In this document: piece by piece, positions 22,245-34,600 of the stretch | How the letters are laid out: every line of letters starts with the position of its first letter | How positions within the stretch are numbered: position 1 is the first letter of the stretch | NCBI RefSeq assembly: GCF_932526225.1 | Contig: NC_064038.1 | Span: forward strand, 12,463,070-12,523,069 | From: Nematostella vectensis | Lineage: Eukaryota; Cnidaria; Anthozoa; Actiniaria; Edwardsiidae | Length of the DNA: 60,000 bases | Direction of reading: 5' to 3' | Translations under genes and position numbers: made by a program | Notes under the pieces: generated by a model | What the model saw: only the letters and a program-made list of their open reading frames with translations | Told to the model about the DNA's origin: nothing | Database searches by the model: none

Positions 22245-24742
22245 GTATTTTTTTTTATAAGCGAATATTGTTTTTTTTTGTAGTCTTATATATAAATCTC
22301 ATGTATATCGCTTTACAAACAGTGAGCTTCCAAATCTCCGACAAAGCCTCATCATGCCAGAAAATTACCCGAGCGCTCGAGACCTTTCCGCCAGAAGTTC
22401 GACTTTGTACATCCGGGGTACCGGGCCACTTGGCAGGGGTGTGCGCGCGCATGCCTATCCCTGCTGGTACATGGGTTGGCCCATACGCAGGGCGCCGTGT
22501 GCTGCCGGGAGCTGTTAAGTCGGGCGACGCAAACGCTTACATGTGGGAGGTAAGGCAAACTGTTTGCATTCTATAAGACTTGAACTATTTTTCAGATGAA
22601 ATTGGTGACTTGCTCTAAGGAGTCACGTGATTGGGTGGGTGGCAAACTTGCACGCGCTCGGGGTTTTAGCGGCAAAAGCAGCTTATTTAGCGATTACGTA
22701 TAAGCCAGAATTTTTTTCGTCATAAAGGCCTTATTTTCATTTTGTTGTCGTTCTCTGGCGTTACGGGCGAAGTCATTTCTGTGTTTATTTGGGCTTGAAT
22801 TTGTCACTCAAAAAGTCATGTGGTCCGTTAGTACAAGTCGCCTATTGGGATAATGGGGGAAACTGAGTGGAATTTCATTATGTTCACCTGAAAGGCAAAA
22901 GAACAATGTGCACATGCTCTGCCAGGAAATCTCGATTTTTATCAGCTTAAAATGACATATAAAATAATAATAAAAATAATAATAATATAAAAAAGGGTAT
23001 TTGTCGTTCTATTTTCTGATATTTAAAGCACAGAATAAAAGGTATCAATAAAATTACTTGAGGAATAGAAATCACTTGAGTTAGTGGGATGTTCGAGTTA
23101 TTCGGAGTTTAAGTTTAGTAAAAAGTTAAGGTGGGTAAAAAATGACATTTAGTTAACATTAACGGTAGTTGCAAGAAAAGAGTAAAGAAATATTTTATTT
23201 ACTTTTTTCTCTGGATTAAATAAACACCGTGGTAGAGCTTTAGTATAACTCTAGATTCCCTGTCAACCTTTATTGTTGTTTTCGTTCAATATTTGAAGAC
23301 AAATTTATATGTAGAGAAATCTCGAAGCACCCGTTTAAAACAAAATGGTATTTCATTTACACTAAGAACTGTTTTTTACAAGAACGTCCAGTCTGATATT
23401 TTACCAAATTCTAAGAATACGCTAGGAACATGCCGAGGCTGAGATAGCGGAAAAATATTCATTTTTTGAGTCTGATGCGTTTTAAAATGGAGAATCAAAT
23501 ATGTGTTCATAATAACCGTCTTAAATAGTATTGCTATTGATCATTTGTGTAATTTTCTTCTAATGATTCAATGTGTATATCATATTTTTATTGAGACTAT
23601 CAGATAAGAGCCATCCTCAACTGAAAATTAGAAGTTCTTATAAAAAAGAGTGTGTAGTAAACTCACTTGAAATAATTAGCATAATAAGATTCAAATCAGC
23701 CGATGAAAATTGGTGCTCTCGCTCTTGTAGCCCGCGTGCAGCCGGAAATAGTTCCATTTTTACTAAAAAAAATTAGCTGAAAAAAATTATGTAGAAAATT
23801 GTGTTAACTGTACTTTTCGTTACTCTTCCATTGCGTTAGGTTTGTCACGAGGGTCGCCTGGCGCATTACATCGACGGCAGTGACGAGGACTCGTCCAGTT
23901 GGATGCGATTTATAAGATGCGCGCGCAACAAACAGGAGCAAAACCTCTTCGCGTTCCAGTACCTCGGTAGCATCTACTACCGCGCATTCAAAGATATCGC
24001 GCCAGGCACAGAGCTGTTGGTCTGGTATGACGAGATCAACCCACAGTACATGGGGATACCGCTGGAATTACGCGATATGATAGGCGCGGAATTCTCTCCA
24101 TCTTCTGACGTCATGAGAAACGAGGGTTCGGCTGCGTCGGTAATACCCCTTGAATTGGGGATTCTCACCACACCGCATGCGCTATCAAGCCAACCGCTGA
24201 AACGTGGCTATGACCCACTGGCGCAGCTGCAAGTCCAGGAGTTCGAGCATGCACACAAGAGGAAAAGGGTGTCGTGGTCAGACTCTGAGGACGTGTCTCC
24301 TATTGGTGGAGAAGCTGGAGATGAAATTGAAGACTCGGGGAGAGATGCGCCTGAGGTTAAGTCGCAGTTTGAGGAAGCGCCGTCCAGCATTTTCCGTTGC
24401 GGCCAGTGCGGGAAGGCGTTCGCGCAGAAATCCGTGCTGCAAGTGCACGTGTGCACGCGCATGGCAAATAAGCCGTATCAGTGCGGGTACTGCGGGCTCT
24501 CATTCAATAATCCCACAGAGTTGCGTGCGCATGCGGTGTCACATTGCAGCGAGAAGCCGTTCAAGTGCGGCTACTGCTCGCGGTCATTCTCTGGCGCGAC
24601 TACTCTGAACAATCACATTCGCACCCACACGGGCGAGAAGCCATTTAGATGCGACAGCTGCGGGAAGTCGTTCTCTCAGGGTTCGCAACTAAGTAGGCAC
24701 CAGAGGTCTGGAGATTGTTCAGATGATAGGGATTCCATTTGA
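22115..24742 (+). CDS. PRDM6-like PR-domain zinc-finger protein, gene 2
   Basis: Exons 22115-22244 (the exon itself opens at an acceptor, 22103), 22323-22549 and 23840-24742 join in phase (1, 0) to give 419 residues. N-terminal module about 8-45 (KFHVTEDMLQRCLYMRKEV). PR domain about 60-196 ([76 protein letters not shown]). Acidic and basic linker. Four fingers about 304-412: finger 1 is C2HC (LQVHVC), 2 and 3 are C2H2 with the string [12 protein letters not shown] in finger 3, and finger 4 ends in Cys. This finger order and wording match what I know of vertebrate PRDM6, a nuclear repressor working with histone-modifying partners. The C-terminus is complete. It is the most compact and best preserved member of the cluster. 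Confidence 0.92.
22323..22549 (+). CDS. Gene 2 exon: N-terminal half of PR domain
   Basis: Acceptor AAACAG ends at 22322 and donor GTAAGG begins at 22550. It runs from VSFQISDK to YMWE, phase 1 to phase 0. The preceding 78-base intron is a multiple of three and free of stops, so it can also be read through. Confidence 0.88.
23840..24742 (+). CDS. Gene 2 exon: C-terminal PR half, linker and four zinc fingers
   Basis: Acceptor CGTTAG ends at 23839; reads VCHEGRLAHYIDGSDED onward in one uninterrupted frame to the stop at 24740-24742. Genes 1 and 3 have introns within the part that is continuous here, so introns were either lost here or gained there. Confidence 0.93.
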   Translation, partial: VCHEGRLAHYIDGSDEDSSSWMRFIRCARNKQEQNLFAFQYLGSIYYRAFKDIAPGTELLVWYDEINPQYMGIPLELRDMIGAEFSPSSDVMRNEGSAASVIPLELGILTTPHALSSQPLKRGYDPLAQLQVQEFEHAHKRKRVSWSDSEDVSPIGGEAGDEIEDSGRDAPEVKSQFEEAPSSIFRCGQCGKAFAQKSVLQVHVCTRMANKPYQCGYCGLSFNNPTELRAHAVSHCSEKPFKCGYCSRSFSGATTLNNHIRTHTGEKPFRCDSCGKSFSQGSQLSRHQRSGDCSDDRDSI

Positions 24743-24778
24743 GTGACACCATATCTTCTTGAGAACCATTTATTAGAA

Positions 24779-25080
24779 ACATTCCATACACGCCAAGAGG
24801 GAAGCCAATTTGCAGGCAAAAAAATCCAATCAGCTGAACCCGCCTAGATTAGCCTGTTCTATTATCAGGTGAGCACATAAAAGAAACATGTTGTATTTAT
24901 GTAAAATAAAGTTGATGTTGACTGCAGGAGCCCATTTTAGCGTTAGAAGAAGATTCGAGTTAGACTCACAATTCAATCAAAAGCATTCCGTTCACGACAA
25001 GAAGGAAGCCAATTAGCAGTCAAAGGAATCCCCATCAACTACAGGAACTCATTTTAGTATTAGAAGAAGATTCGATTCAA
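24779..25080. repeat. Imperfect direct duplication in the gene 2 3' flank
   Basis: CATTCC, CACG, CAAGA, GGAAGCCAATT, GCAG blocks at 24779-24820 recur at 24982-25021, and CATTTTAG, GTTAGAAGAAGATTCGA at about 24930-24960 recurs at about 25046-25076. Confidence 0.6.
24905..24910 (+). promoter_or_regulatory. Polyadenylation signal of gene 2
   Basis: AATAAA about 160 bases after the stop codon, followed by a GT-rich stretch (GTTGATGTTGACTG). Confidence 0.6.
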
Positions 25081-25089
25081 ACGCACGAG

Positions 25090-25965
25090 ATTATAAACAT
25101 TCAATTGAAATCCACAGCATTTTCATTTATGTTTTGCTGTAATTAGAGGTAATGGGCTTTGGAGAAAGAATCTTCAAGCGAGTGAGATATTTTTAGTGTA
25201 CAGAAATATTAGCTCACATAGTGGCATTTTGCTGACAAATAGCTAACGACACCTTACCGAATATAGAAACAATAGGGGTTTTAAGACACATTTCAATATT
25301 TTGACATATTTCTTTATATAATTTTATGACTCATGTATGAGTGTAGCAGTGAAATAAAATGCGTAAATATAGAATGCTGTTTTTGCCTCGTTGTTCCGCC
25401 TTTATTAACTCTTTGAGAAAACAACAAATACCACTGGTATTTTCTTGGTTCCTTACTAAAAGAGCGTTGTTCTTATATGCCCAAGTACCGTAACTGCTAG
25501 GGATACAGCTTGTCACTCTCGTTTCGCTTCAATGAATGGCTGCAGGGTTTCTAAAACAGTCTTCTGTAGCTTAACAAACATTATTGGGTGGCTAATTTTA
25601 ATGTCTGTTATAGCAAGGTTGGTTCCGTAACGTACAGTGGTATAAATACTAACAGATATCCTCCTCCAGACCGAATCAAGTGGTTGCCTTTGTAGGTTTG
25701 CCATTTAATTGAGGTTCACAAAAAGTGTAGACATTAAAAAACGTGTTTTACAACTTTCTCTTGTATCATTCATCAGTGTTTTAACTAGACGCTTCAAGCG
25801 GCAGAACTGATTTTCTAGTCTTAATCTACATTAACCTTAACCGAAGGGACGTAAAAGAACCACTGGGGACGCAATAAACCATCTGGCAGTGACCACCCCC
25901 AGTGACAATGCTTACTAACCGAGGTCCATATGCTAGAAAAATATAAAGTCGGTTTAATGTGCTAC
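25090..25965. other. Intergenic DNA between gene 2 and gene 3
   Basis: Nothing recognised apart from short AT-rich open frames. Confidence 0.4.
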
Positions 25966-25969
25966 CCTC

Positions 25970-26215
25970 GATAAACAAAGATAACAAAGAAGGCCAATGC
26001 CGCCATTTTATGCTCCCGCTCATATGCATCAAAGCATCCATTTCCATCGGCTAATTCAAGCGAGTTACCAAAAAAGTTAAGATCAAATATCATCAATAAC
26101 ATATCAGACTTTATTCGTAGATTGTTATTTTGAAGTTTCTCGCGAATAAAGCGCTGTATTTTCAATGATAAACAATAACAAAGGAGTGGTTGATCTACAT
26201 TCTTTAAAGAATGCC
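25970..26215 (+). repeat. Copy 3 of the dispersed ~235-bp family
   Basis: Head-to-tail with copy 4. Contains GCCGCCATTTTATG, AGCATCCATTTCCATCGGCT and GTAAACAATA-like and GGAGTGGTTGAT blocks in order. Confidence 0.7.
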
Positions 26216-26445
26216 AATAACGCGCCATTTTATGTTCCCGCGCGCACAATACCGACTCACTCAAATAATCAATTCAATAAGCCAGTAACTGAGATGCTTT
26301 CAATGAAATATCGTTAATAAAGTATTAAAATTAAATAGTGGGTGGTCATTTTAAAGTTTTCTTGCAAGTAAACCGATGGAATTTCAATTGTAAACAATAA
26401 TAAAGAAGTGGCTGATCGACATTCTTTAATGACGCTTTCGTGATA
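26206..26445 (+). repeat. Copy 4 of the dispersed ~235-bp family
   Basis: Follows copy 3 directly and repeats its block order, ending GTGGCTGATCGACATTCTTT. Confidence 0.7.
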
Positions 26446-26449
26446 AAAA

Positions 26450-29400
26450 GTAGGTAGTGACATAACCAATATCTCTTACTTGCCGTTTAATAGAGATGTG
26501 CCACCAGTAGTCATTTCGTTGAACTCTTACCATAAAATGAATAGGTTTCGAGTGGTAACTGGCGAGTATTTAGGTCTTTTTTCTACATAATAAAGCGCAT
26601 CTTTGTTTATTTGTTATTTGAGCTATATGCATGGTGGCCTACGTGACGTATGAAATGCCCAAGGACCTTCGAGAAAGAGCTTCTAATAGAATGCGTTTAA
26701 CCGTTAGTAACGACTATTCGCTCTGTCAATGTTATGCAACCTTTTGAATTTTGAGGTAAGTTAGAGAAATACCTTTCATGATATACCGGAAGTTTGATAG
26801 AAATATGAATCATAACTTTCATATTATTTCAATCAAAAGAGTTTCATACTTTTATAACAATACTTTTTTGCAACAATCATTTATGCTTAGAAACATAATT
26901 CAGCAAAAATTAAAATAATCATTGGACCAATAGGAGTTATTATGATACAAGGGTAAAAGGAAAAAATTGGCTTTATAAATTGACAAATATCATTTTAAGT
27001 TGTCCATGTGGGAAAGAAGCGTTTTTGTATTGCGTAAGTACAGGGTTAGCTTAAACAGTTTGCTTAAGTTGTTAAAGTAAAACCAAATTATCCCTTTATA
27101 TCAGGTCTGTTTATATTGGTTTTTGTATTGGAAGTTGGCTTGCAGTCGAGGAAAAGGAACAGGTGCTTTTTTTGCTTTTTTTTTATGTATGAATGTAAGA
27201 GATTGCTTTCTGATGGACGCGGAGTTACAAGTCCTCAATAAATTGTGCGGCATTTGTACTGCAAGTACAGATTACTAAAAACATGTTTTCTTCTACATTG
27301 GTAAACATGAGCTATGGTTTAAAACAAAACAAGTGCAGTATGCTATGATCATGTTTTTCTTTAGTTCACGTTAGAATCAAACATATTATCAACTTATCGA
27401 TGACAACTTCAAGTTGTTTATTAAAAGTTTTCCATGTTTTTACCATAATTTAGATCATGACTAAAACATTATAATTTGATACTTTAATCATTAAACTTGT
27501 TTTTAGATACAAGGCACAAGAGCTTTAAACAAGGTTATTTTTCAAGTTTTTTTTTTTGTTCCAAACAAGCTGATCAAAATTTTCATTGGCTAGTCTTTTC
27601 AATTGAAACTAGTTTTTCAACATTTTTTTGTATGAACAATAAACTCTTATATATAATAAGCGCGTAACAAAAGACGGCATAGCTTCCATGTCGTGCCTAA
27701 GAAAGCCCCTTTATTCAACACAGAATGGTCGACACCGCTTGATTGCGTCCACTTTTATTATTAACCCATAATGAATTCTTAATTGAATTTTAAAAGAGTG
27801 CCACACAAAAAGTTTCACTCGACCGTACAATCAAAGCTTCATCGCCCCAGAGAAAAAAACAATCATCAAAACATTCGCGAATTGCACGCTTCTCGAATAC
27901 GAATAGGAACATTCAGTCGGGCTTTGCCAAACACGTTTGATAGTCCTAGTAATTGATTTTTTTTCTGCCGTGAAATTAGAATAAAATCACAATACGTTTG
28001 GTATTTGAAACAAAGCTTCATTGTTATCGTACGACCCTTACTCAATCAAGCTGTGTGTGACGTCACATTGATTGACATTTGCAACTCAGCCGAGAAAAAA
28101 AAAAAGGAAAATAATTTAAAGAGTATGTATTAATACTCGAGTGATTTGGCAATGCGTATAACATACTGTGCCGTTTTCGTTCCAGAATTGCCCTACCTTT
28201 TTACAGTGCTGAATTCCACGAAACTTTAGGTGAGCTGTGCTTTTTCTAGTTGTCACTGCTTCATAACGTATCCATGCTTTTTATTACTGTTCAAGTGTGA
28301 TTTTTTTCAGTATGCGTTTTAGACATGTGATGGAAAGTTTACGGATGTTGTCTTTCGTATCAGATGAGTCAAACTTTTAAAGTTTAGTGACATACTATGC
28401 CAAAGAAGCTTGGTCTGAAAACTGATAATAACTTACTAAAGGTAAATGTCTTTAAAATGTCTTCGACTTTTGACAAAGACCTCTGATTCATTCGACTACC
28501 CACAGAAGGATATAAACAAATACGTTGAATTCCAATAAACGAACATTGATGCGTGGGCGGAAAAAGCTTAGCTTATTCAGCACTAATACACTCTAATGTC
28601 TTTGCCCCCTTTAATATCTTCTTGACTTCTACAGATTGACTGTTATTCTCTTTGACTAGTACAGTTTGTTGCTTGATTTGTTTGGAAATAATTTTACTAG
28701 CTTTCCAGGACATCTTATTACAATTTCAATCAAACAACCGTGAAAAACTTCTTTCTACTTCACCATAAATTTTCAAAAAGATTTGATCTTTACTGCGAAT
28801 CATTCTAGGATTGTTTCGAATTAAACTGAAACTCGATTATAGTTTAAGCAAATAACACTATAATCTAATTGTCTAATGCTTATGTATTTTTATGATATTA
28901 CACTGGCGATTTAATATTTTTTTTATTCTTGTAATAATTGCCTAGCTGAATTTTATAAGGGTACGTCCAGATTCTGGTATTTCTCGCATGCTATGTCCTT
29001 TTACTTATTGCATTATATGTTATTTATTCAGATACAAAACGCCAAATCCCTTTTCCCATCAAGGTTTTAATGCTCGTCGGTTTTATGCACTTTGTTATTT
29101 TGCTCTTATCAAAACCAAATCTTACTGTAATTTATATTCACATAATTTTTAAAGATAAGTGCTTTATTTTGCTCAGTGAACGGAAAAAAAACTTTGTGCC
29201 CTGGGGGAGGGGGGGCTCTTTAGGGTAAAAATGATAGGGAAGCTCGTCGGGAAACTCGAAAAATACCCCCCAAAAATACCTGCACGGCCAAAAAATTACT
29301 ACCCTTAAAAATACCTCAGAAGCCCTAAAAATACCATTTCTAAGAGAATAGCCTATTTTTTTCTTGGTTCCCACTTAAAAAAATACCTGATTTAGAGATA

Positions 29401-31400
29401 GAGATTTACGACGAGCATCACTATCAGGACGACATGGGAAGAGCCCCCCCCCCCCCCCCCCCCCCGGACCTTTGTGCCTCGCTCAGCCCTCAGAATCCGC
29501 ATCTCTTAGTTCATAGCGTAACCCCTCGACCCCCTCGCAATGTGCGTGCAACTACGTGCTAGTGAAATGCATGCTGGATTTGTTGTCTCAGTGAAAAAGG
29601 ATATTGGTGCCTGCTTGCTAACTAAGCGCCACAGCTGCCTAGCCCCTGATGTTTTTTCGGTTTTCCTGTGGTGTTTCAGGCTCCCTGTGTTTTATGATAT
29701 GACGTAACATAGATACACTTTCCCCAGCCCCTGTTGCCTCACGGCCAACCACGAGAGTCCCGAACAAATACCGATACTAGGTTGTGGCCCTCGCTTCCTT
29801 TTCGTCTTCTGCGGCTCTTACAACCTTTCACAGATTCGCCATTTTTATGTTACGAGGGGGGATTGGGTCGAGTTGAAAAGCGAACAGCATGCTGGGACGC
29901 AATTCAATAATGGTGTCGTAAACATTTTGATGAAGACCCCCCCTCCCCCCAACATTGAGTACCACTGCGAGGTAGGACGAGCTACCTGAGAGAAAATGGT
30001 CCACAAAAATTCAAAATGTCGGCTACGGGCCAAATTTGCCGTGTATTTACTTGCATCAGCCCTCCTGACTTAACCCGCTGGCCTTACTCTATATTCAAGC
30101 ATGAACTTTGTATTATAGCGTAGATTGCTATGACCCTCAGACAATCGACTTCTTGATCATGCTAGTTACATTCAACACAGGTTCTTTGCGTGACAGTTAT
30201 TTCCTGTGTGTATGGCATTTTGTCTGGCAGACATGATAAATTTCGAGCAACAGCCAAAGACAACCGAGTGGTTTTGTGGGCCAACTGTTTTCTTAAAGCA
30301 TAAATATGCCCACTATTTGCGTTTAAAACCAACTGGGAGCTGATTTATGGAGTGTTTTCTTGGAGATTGTTGGTATGTAATTGAAGAGGAAGGTTGAGCT
30401 TTGGCTTTGCGAAAAAATTCTTTGAAAGTATTTTTTTTTCAGGCTTTTATGGGGTACGAAGCCAGCGATTTCAAATTCCCCACCCTTGTCTCTCTCATGT
30501 GTAGATAAAACGGAAACAGATTTAATACGATTTGGTATTTGATGTGCAGTATTAGTCCTTGGTTAGCCACTAGTCTGGCCCACCGTTATTTGGCTAAACG
30601 ACCGCGCGCGTGGCAAAAGGCGGGAAAAATATTGGCCGCAGTTTTTCGTCTAGTTAAACTCTGAAAAGATGCAAGGTTTTTTTTTATATAGTTTGTGGAT
30701 TCTAATAATTAGACCTCTCGGCCTGTTGGACTATGATTTTGAATAGAGCATTCGGCTTATGGTCTATTGAACCTAATTCAATTCTCATTCAATTAGACCT
30801 CATTATAGTCCCAATGTTAAATATCCTGAAAAAATACGTATGGTTAACACAGGAATTTACAAATCCTTATCATTTCAATATTAACTAATCTTTTGTTCAA
30901 GAACATCATTATCAATAAAATACTCGGTGTTCAATTCAAATTAAAAGTTTTATGGATTATTTCTCCTGAATTTTGTAAATAAATTGATGTTTTAAATGTA
31001 CATTTATACATTTAAGTTTGTTTAAATAGAAAAACTCCTAAAATCATATAATATGTTTTTGCCGAAATTTATAACATTTTTTATCGCCCATGAAGTATGT
31101 TCTGCTGAGTGCTTTACTCTTTCAGGCGTAAACTTGAGTTTAATAAATTCGTACTCATTATGATAATGGTCATAACTGTTACAATTAACTCTATGATTTA
31201 AAACAATATTCTTTTATTGAAGATATCTCATCTATCGCAAATTTAGGGTTGTTTTTCGAACCGGTTGTCTTGGCAACATTGTTAGTGACGAAAACAAATA
31301 ATTAAAACAAAAATTGTACAGCTGGTATATAATGCAGAACCACTTGACTCCCTTTACTAAGCGCTCGCTGGTTCTATTACGCTTCCACTTAAAATACTCT
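26450..31400. other. Intergenic DNA upstream of gene 3
   Basis: No supported gene. C/G homopolymer tracts lie near 29207-29215 and 29446-29465, bordering an A/C-rich block (29200-29470) that looks like another degraded inverted-repeat element. Confidence 0.4.
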
Positions 31401-31416
31401 CATATTTCCACTCTAG

Positions 31417-31623
31417 AAAGCCCCGGCTTGGCGCTGATGGAGCAGCCAGTTGAACAGGTGGCTGTCACAACCTTAGGCTCGACCAAGCACTTGGGCCACA
31501 AAGGGCCTGGAGACCCAAAAGAATTCCACTTCACGCCTGAGTCCGTGTTATCATTCCTTTACGGGAAGAACACTGTTCAAGTTGTAGATATCGAGAAAGA
31601 GCGTTCAACGACCATTGAGAAAG
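31417..31623 (+). CDS. Gene 3 exon 1: N-terminal module
   Basis: Candidate acceptor CTCTAG ends at 31416; in-frame Met at 31437; donor GTAAGG begins at 31624, phase 1. The module [17 protein letters not shown] and QVVDIEKE aligns with the exon at 55857-56055 and with genes 1 and 2. Confidence 0.78.
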
Positions 31624-34600
31624 GTAAGGAGAATTCATTCTGCCAATTTTTTACATAATCATTTAAGCTTTTTCCCTGCTAGCAGAGGCCTCTTTTCTCT
31701 GTATTTCGCTGGGCTGGAGTTCGCGAGGAAAAGATACCTCTGCCATGGGTCGAAACTGTTTCTGTTGCGCATGCGTGAGCGTTAATAAGCGACCGACGTG
31801 CCAAAACCCGTACCATCGCGCGAAAGCTGTCAATATGCTTTGCATTGGTTTAGTCGGAAATCATGAATCAAACTCCGGTTAGTTCTCCTCTCCGAAAAAA
31901 GAAAACAACTGTTCAATTTCAATCACCTACAACGTCACTAAAAAGTTTGAACAACAAACGCAGCAAAGACGAGTTTTGTCTTGTTTGTGGGATTAATTTC
32001 AAGACATCTGGGCAGGCGAGTTTCTTTAATGTAAATATCGCACAGTTGGATTCGAAAAAAATGTTACAAAACTTTTTGGTAAACTTAGATCAGCTGTTCC
32101 CAGAAGAATATGCAAAACCTGTAAACGGAAGATTGACTCGTTAGTCAAAAGAGAGAAAATTCTGAATAAAGATAAGGCATTGAATGGCTTCTTTTATAAT
32201 TCGTCGCGTGATATTTCTACGGAGGACGCCGTTTCGAATGCGGGCTTATTATCCCGCAGCGGATATACGTTTTATGCATGCGCTAGTCATTGTGGGCTCA
32301 AATAGTGTCCAGTAATTAATGAACAGAGCATGCGCTCTGGATCTCCCGTCCACGATTGTGGACGGCGGTTTGATCAAACGAACTTGCGACCCATGGCAGA
32401 GGTATCTTTTCCTCGCGAACTCCAGCCCAGCGAAATACAGAGAAAAGAGGCCTCTGCTAGCAGGGAATTAAGCTTTTCGCATTACTTTCAAGTTATCGAG
32501 GTCGGGTCGTCTAAAGTTTGTATTTCGCCTTTCTAGTAATATTTGGCTGCATACCCTTTCTGAAACACAAACTCTTTTTTCGCACAATAACAATATAAAA
32601 TACAAATGCCAATACCACCCCCTGATTTCTATCGTCTCCTATGCCATCCTTCCTATGCCATCTGTGCGCGTATTTTTAACACACCACAAACGAAGTTCAG
32701 CATTCCAACACACTGTCTTCAAACCGAGTTTATCATTCTAATACCAATTTCAGAACCCAAAAAACTCTTAAAAATTCTAACAACAAAATTGTCTTTTCCT
32801 TTACCCTGTTTTGCAAATGGAGCTCCACCGGGTAACAAACTCTCCGAGCGGCGCGGTTCAAAATTGAACTTAGTATTTGTTGTTCATTTTTCGTGATGTC
32901 CGTGACAATTGTTTATGGTAAGTTTTTCACAGACACACGTGCCCCGTAGAAAGTCTGTAAAAAAAAGCTTCTGAATTATCCCGAACAAAAGGGAGTGGGA
33001 TCAGCTATCTACCGAAGTGGAAAAACGCACGCGCTAAACGCACGCAAGACTAAATAGAGGAGCCATTGCTGGAACAAATTTAGGTATTCTATGCTCTAAG
33101 ATGTGGGGATGAGAGCTTGCGTGATATCATGAGTTTTTTTTTACACCGCCATGGTACTTTTTTCCTAAAATTGAGTCGGGAAAGTTTTGCTATAGACGCT
33201 AGTTGCAGTAGCGAACAAATTGGTAAAATGGTAAAATGGTAAAATGGTAAAATGGTAAAATGGTAAAATGGTAAAATGGTAAATTGGTAAAATGGTAAAA
33301 TGATAAAATGGTAAAATGGTAAAATGGTAAATTGGTAAAATGGTAAAATGTCACTGTGTGCTGGTAAAAACTTACATACAAAACTAACTGTTGCGCTGTT
33401 ATATTTCCCCTCGCATGCTAAAAAATCAATTTCTAGATTAAAATGTGTGAAAATTAATTTGAAATAATATTTTGCAATTTCCTGATTTTGTTTTCAACGA
33501 AGTGGACAGACAATTAGTCTGCCGCAGTCTGACGCAAATAGAACATTCTAAAATAAAGTAACGTAATTGGTATTTCTTCCATCTTTGATAGAAGAACAAA
33601 ATTACTTATTATATCTTTTTCTCGAAATCGTTGCTTCGAATTAGTGAAAAGACTCGCTTGTGATGCGTCTTGAAGGATTAACATCTTATGCCGTATAATC
33701 CAACAATTATGACAAATCAAAGGAACCACGTTTTCCTCTTGAATGAAACTACTTGGTATTAATCCACCCTTTTAAAAGTATTATCGCCTCTGTCTTTTTC
33801 TAGATAAAGCTGACCGTTGGCTGACCTATGCGATCCAGTCCATCCCGGCCGAGGTACAACTGTGTACGTCATCTATCCCTGGGGCCAAGTATGGGATATC
33901 AGCAAAGCGGACAATCCCAGAAGGCACCTGGATAGGCCCTTATGAGGGGAAAAGACGGAACCTGGAGGAACTCGCAGACTGCGAGGATACGGATTTTGCA
34001 TGGGAGGTGAATATTACATATATCATCACCACCACCGTCATCATTAGACCATCATCACTATCACCGTCATAATTTCCATCACCATCATCAATTTCATCAC
34101 CGTCACCATCATCATCACGTCATCATCATTACCATCATTATCACCATCATCATCACCGTCACAATCATCATTACCATCATTATCACCCACGGCAAAAAAG
34201 TCCTCGTTTTCCATTAATTTTCTAAGTTAGAAAACGTATAGAAAATCAGCAATAATCTTGAATATTCTTTGGATTTTCCCGTCTTGGTAAAATTTGAGAT
34301 TTTCCATGGCGTTTTCCTCGCATTTTCCACATCAGATAATCTCACATTTTCAGGCTCCGTTAATCTGAGATATTCCAGGCACCTTCCTCGCATATTCCTT
34401 TGCAAGAAAATGTGGAAAAATCCATCGCGTTTTCCCGGCGTTTACCGAGAAGGATAACTCGAGTAATCCAAAGAAAACGCATGGCAAATTAACCCTGTAA
34501 CCCCGTTTGGTCGCATTTTCCTCGCATACTCCTTGGTAGGAAAATTTGGAAAAATCAATCGCGTTTTCCCGGCGTTTACCGGAGAGGATAACGCGAGTAA

